A DNA stretch of 64,000 nucleotides from Citrifermentans bemidjiense Bem (GCF_000020725.1 NC_011146.1:2851501-2915500); one strand, 5' to 3'; positions 8,467-17,765 are shown, numbered from the stretch's first letter. Numbers and translations are program-made. The notes: generated by a model not told the origin, from the sequence alone.

Positions 8467-9316
8467 TTAAGCACCCGCTCCTAACGCAAAACGGTCGATG
8501 ATGAAGCGCGCGATGCTGCGGCTGGGAGGAAGCGAATCGGGCATGCGATCCCGGCTGAACCACCCCCCCCTCCTCTAGCTCGTCGCCGTCGATCTTCAGG
8601 TCGCCGGACTTATAGCTGGCGACGAAGCCCGCCATCAACTGGCTGGGGAAAGGCCAGTTCTGGCTCCCGATGTAGCGGATGTCGCCCACGGTAAGGCCCG
8701 TTTCCTCCTGTACCTCCCTGACCACGCACTCCTCGAGCGACTCGCCGAAGTCGACGAAACCGGCAACCAGGCTGAAGCGCCCGGCGGCCCACTCGGGTTT
8801 GCGCACCAGGAGGAACTCGTCGCCGCGTTTAACGAGGACGATGACGCAGGGGTGGATATGAGGGTAGTGCTCGTGGCCGCAGCCGGAGCAGCGCTTGCCC
8901 CAGGTGGGAAAGATGCGTTCCATGTCGCTAGAGCCGCAGCGAGAGCAGTGGCGGCTGAGCTTCTCCCAGTAGAGGATCTGGCGGGCGAGGCCGTAGAGCG
9001 TGGCGAGATCGTCGGGAAGCGCGGTCCAGTGCACCGCCTGGAGCCCGGCTGGGAGCACCTGAGACTTGGGCAGGGTGTAAACCCGGACAGGATCCCCATC
9101 CCAGGTGCCGAAGAGAAGCGGCGCCCCGTCGGCGGCGAGCTCAATGGGAAGCTCGCCGCGGAAGAGCCCCTCCCCCTCCAGGACCAGTGTCTCCCCCTGC
9201 AGCAGCACCAGGTGCCCGTGGCCGGCCTCGGCTGCGCCGCTCGGCTTTATCTGCGTGAATCTCGACTTGATGATTTCGGCGTTGAAAGGAAGGTTGATCG
9301 TTTCCGGATAGGACAT
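8467..9316 (-). pseudogene. nudC: NADH pyrophosphatase NudC, frameshifted near the C-terminus in a G8 run
   Basis: NudC hydrolyses NADH and removes NAD caps from RNA. The zinc ribbon is complete (CSRCG and CSGCG), as are the Nudix box (GFVDFGESLEECVVREVQEE, continuing TGL) and the NudC signature SQNWPFPSQ. After DELEE the frame changes at eight G residues (C8 at 8563-8570 on the plus strand). The annotated frame continues with unrelated residues and stops at 8420. Dropping one G restores GGWFSRD, then PPSRSIARFIIDRFALGAGA and a stop at 8467, exactly the NudC tail, for a protein of about 282 residues. It could be a real disruption, slippage-based variation or a sequencing error. The ATG at 9316 is kept. 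Confidence 0.88.
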
Positions 9317-9512
9317 GTGGCAACTCCTGGAACAGTAGGTCTCTTTGCAGTGACAGGCATAATACAGGAACGGCCAGTGGAAGCAACGGGTTTCATTAGG
9401 TTGCGCCCCCTTTTGGCTTGCATTGGCTTCACCCGGTATGCTAGTTTTTCATGGCTTGAGCTCAACGGGTAACCGCGTTGATTAACAGCAATTTTCCCTT
9501 CAGGAGCAGAGA

Positions 9513-10544
9513 TTGGAAGACACCAGAAGATTGCCGGCAGAATGGGAACCGCAGGACGGGGTGCTCCTCGCCTGGCCGCACGAAGACAGCGACTGGGCGC
9601 CGTACCTGGATGCGGTGGAGCCGGTTTTCGCAGAGATAGTGACGCAGATAAGCCGTTTCGAGACCGCCGTCGTTGCGGCCGCCGACCCCGACCTTGTACG
9701 GGAAAAGCTCGCCGCCTGCGGCGCAAACCTGGAAAGGGTCCGGATCCACCAGCTGGACACCAACGACACCTGGGCCCGGGACTTCGGCCCGATCACCGTC
9801 GAGGATCATGGCGCGCTCAGGCTGCTCAACTTCGGTTTCAACGGCTGGGGCCTCAAGTTCCCCTCCGACCTGGACAACAGGATCAACAAGCGGCTCCAGG
9901 GGCTGGGGGTTTGGGGGGCGCCGCTCGACACGGTCGGGCTCATCCTCGAAGGGGGGAGCATCGAGAGCGACGGCCAGGGCACCATCCTCAGCACCGAAGA
10001 GTGCCTGATGAACGACAACCGGAACCCGCACTTGACCCGCATCGAACTGGAGGAGGAATTGCACGGGCTTTTCGGCAGCAACCGTTTCCTCTGGCTCGCC
10101 AACGGCTACCTGGCCGGCGACGACACCGATTCGCACGTGGACACGCTGGCCCGGCTCTGCCCGGACGACACCATCGCCTACGTACGCTGCGACGACCCGG
10201 ATGACGAGCACTACCCCGCGCTTACGGCGATGGAGCAGGAGATCCTCTCCTTCCGCACCCGCGACGGCCTGCCGTACCGCGCCATCCCCCTCCCCTGGCC
10301 CGCCGCCAGGTTCGATGAAGACGGCGAGCGCCTTCCGGCTACCTACGCCAACTTCCTGGTGGTAAACGGCGCCGTGCTGGTACCGACCTACCGGGATGAA
10401 AAAGACGCCGCCGCGCTTGCCGCCGTCGGGGAAGCGTTCCCCGGGCGCGAGATCGTCGGCATAGACTGCCTGCCGCTCATACTGCAGCACGGCTCGCTGC
10501 ACTGCGTCACCATGCAGCTCCCCAAGGGAAGCCTGAAGAAATAG
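9513..10544 (+). CDS. aguA: agmatine deiminase
   Basis: AguA converts agmatine to N-carbamoylputrescine and ammonia, the first step of the agmatine route to putrescine. The 343-residue protein has the guanidine-modifying fold signatures: DTNDTWARDFGPI, the acidic pair in LILEGGSIESDGQG, DTDSHVDTLAR with the catalytic His-x-Asp, and the nucleophilic Cys in HGSLHCVTMQLP. The start is a TTG preceded by AGGAG at 6 bp; no better ATG precedes the conserved MEDTRRLPAEWEPQ. It is followed after 12 bp by aguB, so the pair forms a pathway operon. Confidence 0.94.
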   Translation: MEDTRRLPAEWEPQDGVLLAWPHEDSDWAPYLDAVEPVFAEIVTQISRFETAVVAAADPDLVREKLAACGANLERVRIHQLDTNDTWARDFGPITVEDHGALRLLNFGFNGWGLKFPSDLDNRINKRLQGLGVWGAPLDTVGLILEGGSIESDGQGTILSTEECLMNDNRNPHLTRIELEEELHGLFGSNRFLWLANGYLAGDDTDSHVDTLARLCPDDTIAYVRCDDPDDEHYPALTAMEQEILSFRTRDGLPYRAIPLPWPAARFDEDGERLPATYANFLVVNGAVLVPTYRDEKDAAALAAVGEAFPGREIVGIDCLPLILQHGSLHCVTMQLPKGSLKK

Positions 10545-10556
10545 AGGGAGATTCAC

Positions 10557-11438
10557 ATGCAGAAACTGAAAGTAGCTCTGGTCCAGCAGGCGCTCCGCCC
10601 GGACCGCGAGAAGATGGTAGCCGCCACCTCCGCCCAGATCCGCGAGGCTGCAGCCCAAGGGGCAAAACTGGTGCTGCTGCAGGAACTCCACACCGGCAGT
10701 TATTTCTGCCAGACCGAGGATACCGCCTGCTTCGACCTGGCCGAGTCCATACCCGGCCCCTCCACCGACCATTTCGGGGCCTTGGCCCGCGAGCTTGGCG
10801 TGGTGATCGTCACCTCCCTGTTCGAAAAACGCGCCCCCGGGCTTTACCACAACACCGCAGTCGTGATCGAGAAGGACGGGAGCATCGCCGGGAAGTACCG
10901 CAAGATGCACATCCCCGATGACCCGGCGTTCTACGAGAAGTTCTACTTCACCCCCGGCGATCTCGGCTTCGAGCCGGTGCAGACCTCGGTGGGCAAGCTC
11001 GGCGTCTTGGTCTGCTGGGACCAGTGGTACCCGGAAGCGGCGAGGCTTATGGCCTTGGCCGGTGCGGATCTCCTTATCTACCCCACCGCCATCGGCTGGG
11101 ACCCGAGGGACGAGGAGGCCGAGCAGCAAAGGCAGCTCGACGCCTGGGTCACCATCCAGCGCTCCCATGCCGTCGCAAACGGCATACCGGTAGTCAGCGT
11201 GAACCGGGTCGGTTTCGAGGAAGACCCAAGCGGCGCCGGCGCCGGGATCAAGTTCTGGGGCTCCAGTTTCGCTGCCGGCCCGCAAGGTGAACTGCTCGCG
11301 CGCGGCGGCGAGGAGGAAGAGCTCCTGGTCGTGGACCTGGATCTGCGCCGCAGCGAAAACGTGCGCCGCATCTGGCCCTTCCTGCGCGACAGGAGGATCG
11401 ACGCCTACCAGGACCTGGTCAAGCGCTACCGGGATTAA
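10557..11438 (+). CDS. aguB: N-carbamoylputrescine amidase
   Basis: A 293-residue carbon-nitrogen hydrolase that releases putrescine, CO2 and ammonia from N-carbamoylputrescine. The nitrilase triad is visible: Glu in LVLLQELHTGSYF, Lys in YRKMHIPDDP and Cys in GVLVCWDQWYPEAARLMAL. The specific EDTACFDLAE and FYEKFYFTPGD stretches match AguB rather than other nitrilases. Gene order (12 bp after aguA) supports the same pathway. The start ATG follows AGGGAGATTCAC. No arginine decarboxylase is in the window, so agmatine must be made by an enzyme encoded elsewhere. Confidence 0.94.
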   Translation: MQKLKVALVQQALRPDREKMVAATSAQIREAAAQGAKLVLLQELHTGSYFCQTEDTACFDLAESIPGPSTDHFGALARELGVVIVTSLFEKRAPGLYHNTAVVIEKDGSIAGKYRKMHIPDDPAFYEKFYFTPGDLGFEPVQTSVGKLGVLVCWDQWYPEAARLMALAGADLLIYPTAIGWDPRDEEAEQQRQLDAWVTIQRSHAVANGIPVVSVNRVGFEEDPSGAGAGIKFWGSSFAAGPQGELLARGGEEEELLVVDLDLRRSENVRRIWPFLRDRRIDAYQDLVKRYRD

Positions 11439-11442
11439 CCCC

Positions 11443-11715
11443 AAAAAGCACTCACCACTGAGGAACACAGAGGTGCACAGAGGAAAATACAAAACTGTAA
11501 CTGCAAAGGCATTCCTGATCAGGCATTATCTTCAGCCACAGGCGTCCACAATCCCCTCTCCCTCTGGGAGAGGGTCAGGGTGAGGGGATTTGCATCAAAA
11601 ATCTTCCCTCACTCGCCCTTCGGGCACCCTCTCCCAGAGGGAGAGGGGACTGGCGGAAGATGTTAATGGTTTGTGGGTTTTGATTTCCTCTGTGTCCTCT
11701 GTGGTGAAAGCCTTT
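11443..11715 (+). repeat. ACAGAGG-type inverted-repeat element with a nested GC palindrome pair
   Basis: The left arm (11443-11488) reads AGCACTCACCACTGAGG followed by two ACAGAGG units. The right arm (11681-11715) is its inverted counterpart: two CCTCTGTG units and GGTGAAAGCC. Between them sit two copies, in opposite orientation, of the CCCTCTCCCTCTGGGAGAGGG palindrome (11551-11583 and 11622-11650). The whole fills the 283-bp gap between aguB and the second SNF2 gene. The same arm design recurs near 49.2 and 51.6 kb. Confidence 0.7.
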
Positions 11716-11721
11716 GACTTC

Positions 11722-14700
11722 ATGACAGGAGCGACCTTGCCCTCTCCCGCCAAACTGACGGAAAAGCTTCTCGACACCTTCTTCTCCTGCACGCCGAAGG
11801 AGAGGACGATGCTGCAACTCCTTTCCGTACTCTACGCTCCCCTGTCCAAAAACGTCCTCCTCAACGTGGTCCGGCGCCTGGGCGCTCCCGCCCCCGGCGG
11901 TCGCTCTTACACCGGACTGCTGCTGTCGGAAATGCTGGAAAAACTCGCCCACCAAAAACTGGTGGTGCAGGGTAAAGACGGCATCCGTTGCGACATGCAT
12001 ATCGCACACGTCGCTACCTTGAGCGCCGTCGCCGAGGGTGCCTTCCCACACATGGTCTCCGCCATCCACGCTGAGATACCGATGGAAACGGACTGGGGGA
12101 GCAGCTACTACCGCACCCAACTGCACGCCCTGCGCGACGTCCGCATCGCCTTCTACGCCAAGGACGAAAAGCTCGCTTTCGAGACTGAAGCCCGCTTCAA
12201 ACGGCAGTTCCCCTACGACCTGATGCGCTGCCACCCCTTCGTCACCATCTGCACCGCCCCCTTCGACCTCGAATGGTTCCGGTCGCTCCCCACAAAGCTG
12301 CAGGGGGCAGCGTTGAAGGAGATACTCGCCTACGCCGGCCAGCACCTGCTTCCCGCACAACCCCCTTTTGCCGTCCTCGCCGAACTCGCCGCGGCAAAGG
12401 GGGTCACCCAGGACCTCTACGACGTCCTCTGCATGGAACTGCTGCTGCGCGGGGAGATCGACGCCGCCGCGAAGGCTTCCAGCGAAGGGGCCAGTTCAAC
12501 CGAGGCCGCGGTCCTCGCTTCGACCCAGACGCTGCGCGGCGCCTACCTGGAGTCGGTGGCGTCGTTCGAGGGGGCTCTCGCGCTACTGAAGAAGGAAACT
12601 GGCAAAAGGAAGACTTTCTTCGACAACATCACCGGCCCCTTGTACATCCTGGCCCTCATAGCCGCGGGGGACGAGCGCTCGTTGGCCCAGGCGGGAGAGT
12701 TCTGCGCCTTCGTGCTCGCGAAGAAGGAGTGGCCCCACCGGGACATCTACCTGATCCTCAAACAGGTCGCCGCGGAGAGAAGCGGAGAGCGGGGGGCCTC
12801 GCACTACCTGGAAGCGCTCGCCTCCGCCCCAGCCTTCGACACCTCCCCCTTCTACGCTCTTTTCAGCGTCATGGCTCTGCAATGGTGCGGGTCCGAAAAG
12901 GCGGGGAAGAAGGGTGAAAAGCTGATCCCGCTGGCGGGCAAGGCGCGCGATGCCGGCTACCTCTGGCTTGCCGACGAGCTTGAATGGACCGCGCTCGAAT
13001 GCGGCGTAGCGCCTGCTCCCGCTCCTCCCAACGCAAAGCGGGAAAAACAAAAGGGACTCGTTCCCCTGATCCATGCCATAGCCAAAGTCGAGTTCTGGGA
13101 GACGGCCCTCCAAGCTCTGATCAGGCTGAACCGCGAAGAGGAAGAGGCAGAGCAAAAGCCGGTGTCGCAATCCCGCCTCATCTGGCACTTCGACGAAAAG
13201 CGCGGCTATTTCGAGATCCAGCCGCGCGAGCAAAAGCAGGCGCCGAACGGCAAATGGAGCTCGGGGCGGAACATCTCCCTCAAACGCCTCGCCGAAGACG
13301 CCGCGGGGATTGACTACCTCACCGAGCAGGACCGGCTCGTCTGCGCCTGCATCAAGTTGGAGCGCGGCCACGGCTATTACGGCCGGGACTCCTACGAACT
13401 GAACCAGGACCTGGCCCTGCCGCTCATGATCGGGCACCCACAGCTCTACCTCGATCCGGCGGCGACGGTGCACCTGGAGCTGGTGCGCGGCGAGCCCGAA
13501 ATTCAGCTCAGCACCGATGGCGACACCCTGACGCTGCAGATCAACCCCCAGTTCGCGCCGGAGCAAAAGACCCATCTGCAAAAGGAGACCCCCACCCGGC
13601 TCAAGGTGTACCAGGTGAAGGAGGAATACCGACGCATCGCGACCATCGTCGGCAGCGGTCTGAAGCTCCCCGCGCAGGCCAAAAATCAGGCGCTGGCGGC
13701 GATCCATTCCCTCTCCTCGCTGGTCACGGTGCACTCGGACATCGGGGACGCGACGACCGAACAGGTTCCCAGCGACAGCACCCCCTGCTTCCATCTCCTC
13801 CCCTACCAGGCCGGATTAAGACTGGAGCTGCTGGTCTGCCCCTTGTCCGAAAGCGGCCCTTTTTTCCGCCCCGGCGCCGGTGGCGAGACCCTCATGGCCG
13901 TCCTCGAAGGGAAAAAGGTGCAGGCCAAGCGGGATCTGCAGTTGGAAGTCACCCGCGCGGCAGAAGCGGTCGCCGCCCTCCCCGTCCTTTCCGAAAGCGA
14001 GGAATGGGAAGGAGAATGGCTGATCCCCTCGACGGAGAAGTCGCTGGAACTGCTGCTTCAGTTCCAGGCGCTGGGGGAAACGGTGCGCGTCTCCTGGCCG
14101 GAGGGGGCGCGCTTCAAGATCAAGCAGATCGCCACCCCCGGGCACTGCCGGCTGGTCATCAAGCAGGCGAAGGACTGGTTCGAGCTGGAGGGGGAAGTGA
14201 AGCTGAACGAGGGGCTTTCGCTCGACCTGCGGCAGCTGGTCGAGCTCGCCAAGGATTCCCCCGGCCGCTTCATACGCCTCGCCGACGGCGACTTCCTGGC
14301 TCTCTCCGCCCAGCTCAAAAAGCACCTGGACGACCTGGCATCCTGCGCCGACCCCCATGGCAGCAACGCCTTCCGCTTCCATCCCTTAGCCTCCCCCGTC
14401 TTCGAGGAATTCGCCGGGCAGGCCGGGACCTTCGAGGCGGATCAGCAGTGGCAGCGCCAGATGAAAAGGCTGCACGAGGCAGAGGCCTTCCGCCCCCAGC
14501 TCCCCGCCACGCTGCAGGCCGAGCTGCGCGGCTACCAGGAAGAAGGGTTCAACTGGCTGAACCGGCTGGCCCACTGGGGGGTCGGAGCCTGCCTAGCCGA
14601 CGACATGGGACTGGGGAAGACGGTCCAGGCGCTTGCGCAGATAATCTCCATGGCGGAGGGGGGGCCGTCGCTGGTGGTCGCCCCCACCTCGGTCTGCCTC

Positions 14701-15897
14701 AACTGGGAGAGCGAGACCCTGAAGTTCGCGCCCACCCTGAACCCAATCGTCTTCGGGGGGCAAAACCGGGCCAAGCTCCTCCAGGAGCTGAAGCCCTTCG
14801 ACCTGGTCATTTGCAGCTACGGCCTTTTGCAGCAGGAGGGGGAACTTTTGGCCGCCGTGCCGTGGCAGGCGATCATCCTGGATGAGGCGCAGGCGATCAA
14901 GAACATGGCGACCAAGAGAAGCCAGGCCGCCATGGAGCTTAAGGGCGCCTTCAAGATGGTGGCCACCGGCACCCCCATCGAGAACCACCTAGGGGAACTC
15001 TGGAACGTATTCCGGTTCATCAACCCGGGGCTTCTAGGGAGCCTGAAGCAGTTCAACGTCAAGTTCGCCGCACCCATCGAGAAGAGCCAGGACAAAAAGG
15101 CCCGGGCCCGCCTCAAGAAGCTGATCCAGCCCTTCATCCTGCGCCGCACCAAGAACCAGGTGCTGGAGGAGCTCCCGCCGCGCACCGAGATCGTCATGAA
15201 GGTGGAGATGAGCGAGGAAGAGGCGTCGCTGTACGAGGCGATCAGGAAGAGCGCGCTCGACAACTTGGCCGGCGTCGGCAAGGTCGAGGGGAAAGGAGAG
15301 CTGCACCTGAAGATCCTCGCCGAGATCATGAGGCTGCGCCGCGCCTGCTGCAACCCGCGCCTGGTCCTGCCCGATACCCCCATCCCGAGCACCAAACTCG
15401 CCGCCTTCGGAGAAATCGTCGAAGAGCTGCGGGAAAACCGCCACAAGGCGCTGGTCTTCAGCCAGTTCGTCGGGCACCTGGAGCTCATCAGGCAGTACGT
15501 CGAGAAGAACGGGATCCCGTACCAGTACCTCGACGGCAGCACGCCACCGCAAGAGCGCAAGAAGCGCGTCGACGCCTTCCAAAGCGGCAGCGGCGACCTG
15601 TTCCTGATCAGCCTCAAGGCGGGAGGCGTCGGCCTCAACCTGACCGCCGCCGACTACGTGATCCACATGGATCCCTGGTGGAACCCCGCCGTCGAGGACC
15701 AGGCCTCCGACCGTGCCCACCGGATCGGTCAGCAGCGCCCCGTCACCATCTACCGCCTGGTGACCAGGGGGACCATAGAAGAAAAGATCGTCGGCCTGCA
15801 CCAGCAAAAGCGCGGCCTTGCCGACAGCCTCCTCGACGAAAGCGACCTGAGCGGCCGAATCAGCGCAGAAGAGCTGCTGGCGCTATTGCGGAGGTAG
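11722..15897 (+). CDS. large SNF2-family helicase-like ATPase with helical N-terminal region
   Basis: About 1391 residues. The N-terminal 450 are helical: first a winged-helix-like stretch (CTPKERTMLQLLSVLYAPLS), then TPR-like repeats. A middle beta-rich region follows. The SNF2 motor occupies the last 450: Walker A CLADDMGLGKTVQALAQI near residue 960, Walker B ILDEAQAIKN near 1053, TGTPIENHLGELWNVFRFIN, VFSQFVGHLE, LISLKAGGVGLNLTAADYV and RAHRIGQQRPV near 1331. The ATG at 11722 is chosen because an extension in frame would read through the upstream repeat element. The motor resembles the 1120-residue SNF2 protein, but there is no SWIM finger, so these are separate subfamilies. Role unknown; double-stranded DNA translocation is expected. 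Confidence 0.92.
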   Translation: MTGATLPSPAKLTEKLLDTFFSCTPKERTMLQLLSVLYAPLSKNVLLNVVRRLGAPAPGGRSYTGLLLSEMLEKLAHQKLVVQGKDGIRCDMHIAHVATLSAVAEGAFPHMVSAIHAEIPMETDWGSSYYRTQLHALRDVRIAFYAKDEKLAFETEARFKRQFPYDLMRCHPFVTICTAPFDLEWFRSLPTKLQGAALKEILAYAGQHLLPAQPPFAVLAELAAAKGVTQDLYDVLCMELLLRGEIDAAAKASSEGASSTEAAVLASTQTLRGAYLESVASFEGALALLKKETGKRKTFFDNITGPLYILALIAAGDERSLAQAGEFCAFVLAKKEWPHRDIYLILKQVAAERSGERGASHYLEALASAPAFDTSPFYALFSVMALQWCGSEKAGKKGEKLIPLAGKARDAGYLWLADELEWTALECGVAPAPAPPNAKREKQKGLVPLIHAIAKVEFWETALQALIRLNREEEEAEQKPVSQSRLIWHFDEKRGYFEIQPREQKQAPNGKWSSGRNISLKRLAEDAAGIDYLTEQDRLVCACIKLERGHGYYGRDSYELNQDLALPLMIGHPQLYLDPAATVHLELVRGEPEIQLSTDGDTLTLQINPQFAPEQKTHLQKETPTRLKVYQVKEEYRRIATIVGSGLKLPAQAKNQALAAIHSLSSLVTVHSDIGDATTEQVPSDSTPCFHLLPYQAGLRLELLVCPLSESGPFFRPGAGGETLMAVLEGKKVQAKRDLQLEVTRAAEAVAALPVLSESEEWEGEWLIPSTEKSLELLLQFQALGETVRVSWPEGARFKIKQIATPGHCRLVIKQAKDWFELEGEVKLNEGLSLDLRQLVELAKDSPGRFIRLADGDFLALSAQLKKHLDDLASCADPHGSNAFRFHPLASPVFEEFAGQAGTFEADQQWQRQMKRLHEAEAFRPQLPATLQAELRGYQEEGFNWLNRLAHWGVGACLADDMGLGKTVQALAQIISMAEGGPSLVVAPTSVCLNWESETLKFAPTLNPIVFGGQNRAKLLQELKPFDLVICSYGLLQQEGELLAAVPWQAIILDEAQAIKNMATKRSQAAMELKGAFKMVATGTPIENHLGELWNVFRFINPGLLGSLKQFNVKFAAPIEKSQDKKARARLKKLIQPFILRRTKNQVLEELPPRTEIVMKVEMSEEEASLYEAIRKSALDNLAGVGKVEGKGELHLKILAEIMRLRRACCNPRLVLPDTPIPSTKLAAFGEIVEELRENRHKALVFSQFVGHLELIRQYVEKNGIPYQYLDGSTPPQERKKRVDAFQSGSGDLFLISLKAGGVGLNLTAADYVIHMDPWWNPAVEDQASDRAHRIGQQRPVTIYRLVTRGTIEEKIVGLHQQKRGLADSLLDESDLSGRISAEELLALLRR

Positions 15898-15906
15898 TTG
15901 ACTTTA

Positions 15907-15955
15907 AAAGGGGACAGGCTACTTTTTCTTTTGAAAAAGTAGCCTGTCCCCCTTT
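15907..15955. repeat. REP hairpin, upstream copy
   Basis: A perfect 19-bp stem starting GGGGACAGGCTACTTTTT closes on a TTTT loop (15910-15951). It lies 45 bp before the transposase start and just after the SNF2 stop, so it can also act as a terminator for that gene. The arm shares GGGGACAGGCTACTTTTT with the copy after the transposase gene. Confidence 0.9.
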
Positions 15956-15999
15956 CCATTTCGATGGCATCACCGGGGACGTCCACTTGTGGAGGTACT

Positions 16000-16674
16000 A
16001 TGCCGAGGATAGCCAGAGGTCTGAATGACGGCTTCATCTACCATGTGCTTAACCGTGGCAACAGCAGGGAGGAAGTCTTTCATAAACAGGGAGACTACTA
16101 CTCCTTCGTAAAGCTGCTAACGGAATCAATGGAACAATTCGATGTGAGGATCTTTGCATACTGCCTCATGCCAAACCACTTTCACATATTGGTAGAACCG
16201 GAAAAGGGTGAGGCATTGAGCAAGTTCATGCAATGGCTCACCACCTGCCATGTCAGACGGTATCATCAACACTACGGAACAAGCGGCCACGTATGGCAAG
16301 ACAGGTTCAAAAGCTTTATCGTACAGAACGATGTGCACCTACTGACAGTTGCCCGCTATATTGAGGGAAACCCCGTTCGCGCGGGGTTGGTCAAATCAGC
16401 AAAAGATTGGCGGTGGTCATCACACCGGGACAGGCTAAAAGGTGCCGGAAACGGAACAATAAGCGATCTTCCTATAGCGCTGCCCGATGCGTGGTCTAGC
16501 TACACAGATTTACCGCTGACAAGCATTGAGCTAGAAAAACTCCGTAAAAGCGTGGCGAAGCGTGCTCCGTTCGGCGAGGAGGAATGGGTGCACAAAACCA
16601 GTGAGCAGCATGGGCTGAGTTCGACCCTCAAAGGGCAGGGAAGACCTAAAAAAGTAATGAAAATACAGTCTTAG
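16000..16674 (+). mobile_element. REP-associated tyrosine transposase (RAYT, Y1/HUH family)
   Basis: A 224-residue single-strand DNA transposase of the IS200/REP type. The HUH metal motif is H60-F-H62 in LMPNHFHILVEP and the probable nucleophile is Y120 in ARYIEGNPVRAGL. GHVWQDRFKSF and DWRWSS are also characteristic. The ATG at 16000 follows GGAGG at 4 bp; 12 extra residues upstream are not homologous. Both flanks carry REP hairpins with the same arm, the expected arrangement of a RAYT and its cognate REPs. The gene is intact. Its lower GC content compared with neighbours suggests acquisition by transfer. RAYTs are thought to mobilise or maintain REP sequences rather than themselves. Confidence 0.93.
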
Positions 16675-16687
16675 ACAAAATACTCAC

Positions 16688-16741
16688 AAAGGGGGACAGG
16701 CTACTTTTTGAAATCAAAAAGTAGCCTTTCCCCCTTTTTTT
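16688..16741. repeat. REP hairpin, downstream copy with T-run
   Basis: The stem begins GGGGGACAGGCTACTTTTTG and closes on a short AA-rich loop, with one mismatch in the 21-bp arms, then seven T. It starts 13 bp after the transposase stop and can work as its terminator. Same arm as the 15907 copy. Confidence 0.9.
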
Positions 16742-16753
16742 GTTCCGCCAACG

Positions 16754-16782
16754 TTGACTAAAATTAACTCTTACTCTATATT
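16754..16782 (+). promoter_or_regulatory. sigma-70-type promoter of the lipoprotein gene
   Basis: TTGACT (16754-16759), 17-bp spacer, TATATT (16777-16782); five of six bases match consensus in each hexamer. It lies 45 bp before the ATG at 16827, which has a GAAGGAG ribosome-binding site. Confidence 0.65.
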
Positions 16783-16826
16783 GCTCCGATTCGTCGCCTG
16801 CCCAAATCTCTCCCGAAGGAGCATCA

Positions 16827-17765
16827 ATGAAGAATATCGCTGTCAAAGCCCTTTCTGCTGCAATGATTGTCACACTCACCGGCTGCGCCAGCATCGTCAG
16901 TAAGTCGAGCTGGCCGGTTAGTATTCAATCCAACCCCGCAGGCGCTAAATGCGTGGTCACAAACAACAAGGGTATAGCGATTCAATCCGGCGAGACTCCT
17001 ATGATTGTGACAGTAGAGTCAGGAAACGGATTCTTCTCGAAGGCCAAATACTCTATCTCGTGCAATAAGGATGGATTTGATCCAGGGCGCAGCGAGCTTT
17101 CCGCGCACATGAACGGTTGGTACTGGGGCAACATTGTGTTCGGGGGGGTGATAGGGCTGCTGATCGTCGACCCCGCCACGGGCGCGATGTGGAAGATGGA
17201 CGACACCCTCATGGTCCCACTTTCTCCGACCGTTGTGGCAAAGGCCCCGGCTCCTGCCGCAGCAGGCGCCAAAGAACCTGAAGTCAAGATCGCCGCAGCG
17301 GTTGACGCCAACGCTCCCGCACTCAGCGTCGACAAGAAGCTGCACCTGGCCAAAAACGACACCATCGCCGTCCTGCCCTTCACCATCCACGCCGCCCAAA
17401 ACAAGTACGACCATATGAGCCAAGGTTTCTCCGACGATCTCACCTGCTACCTCATGAAAAGCGAGGACATCAAGATCATCGACAGGAACACGGTCGACAA
17501 GGCTCTCAGTGAGATCAAGTCCAGCAACAGCGGGATCTTGGACACTACCACCGCGCAAAACATAGGGAAGGCGATCGGCGCAAAGTTCGTCATTCTCGGC
17601 AACGTGGAGGTCATCGACAGCGAGGCCAACGTCATCTGCCGCGTGATAAAAGTGGAGACCTGCGAGAACGTCCTCTCCGAGAAAGTGACGGGGAACGCCG
17701 CCAACATCCTGCAGTTGAGAGATCAACTGGGACAAAAGATGAACCAACGGCTGGTCACGCTGTAG
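16827..17765 (+). CDS. outer-membrane-type lipoprotein with PEGA-like and CsgG/FlgO-like domains
   Basis: A 312-residue lipoprotein. The signal peptide ends in lipobox LTGC (Cys about residue 20). Residues 30-85 resemble a PEGA-like domain (VSIQSNPAGAKCVVTNNKG, then ETPMIVTV). A short hydrophobic stretch follows (WGNIVFGGVIGLLIVDPATG). An Ala/Pro linker leads to a C-terminal domain starting DTIAVLPFTIH, with QGFSDDLTCYLMKSEDIKIIDR and IGKAIGAKFVILGNVEVI, typical of CsgG/FlgO-type proteins that detect or assemble at the outer membrane. It has its own promoter and no obvious partner. Specific function unknown. Confidence 0.75.
   Translation: MKNIAVKALSAAMIVTLTGCASIVSKSSWPVSIQSNPAGAKCVVTNNKGIAIQSGETPMIVTVESGNGFFSKAKYSISCNKDGFDPGRSELSAHMNGWYWGNIVFGGVIGLLIVDPATGAMWKMDDTLMVPLSPTVVAKAPAPAAAGAKEPEVKIAAAVDANAPALSVDKKLHLAKNDTIAVLPFTIHAAQNKYDHMSQGFSDDLTCYLMKSEDIKIIDRNTVDKALSEIKSSNSGILDTTTAQNIGKAIGAKFVILGNVEVIDSEANVICRVIKVETCENVLSEKVTGNAANILQLRDQLGQKMNQRLVTL

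Noticed and set aside
9462-11492. 676-residue minus-strand ORF opposite aguA-aguB
   Set aside because: Shadow of two clear enzyme genes; low-complexity composition and no family motif.
4827-15897. Defence island built on two SNF2 ATPases
   Set aside because: No nuclease, methyltransferase, PLD or other defence partner beside either gene; intervening genes are metabolic.
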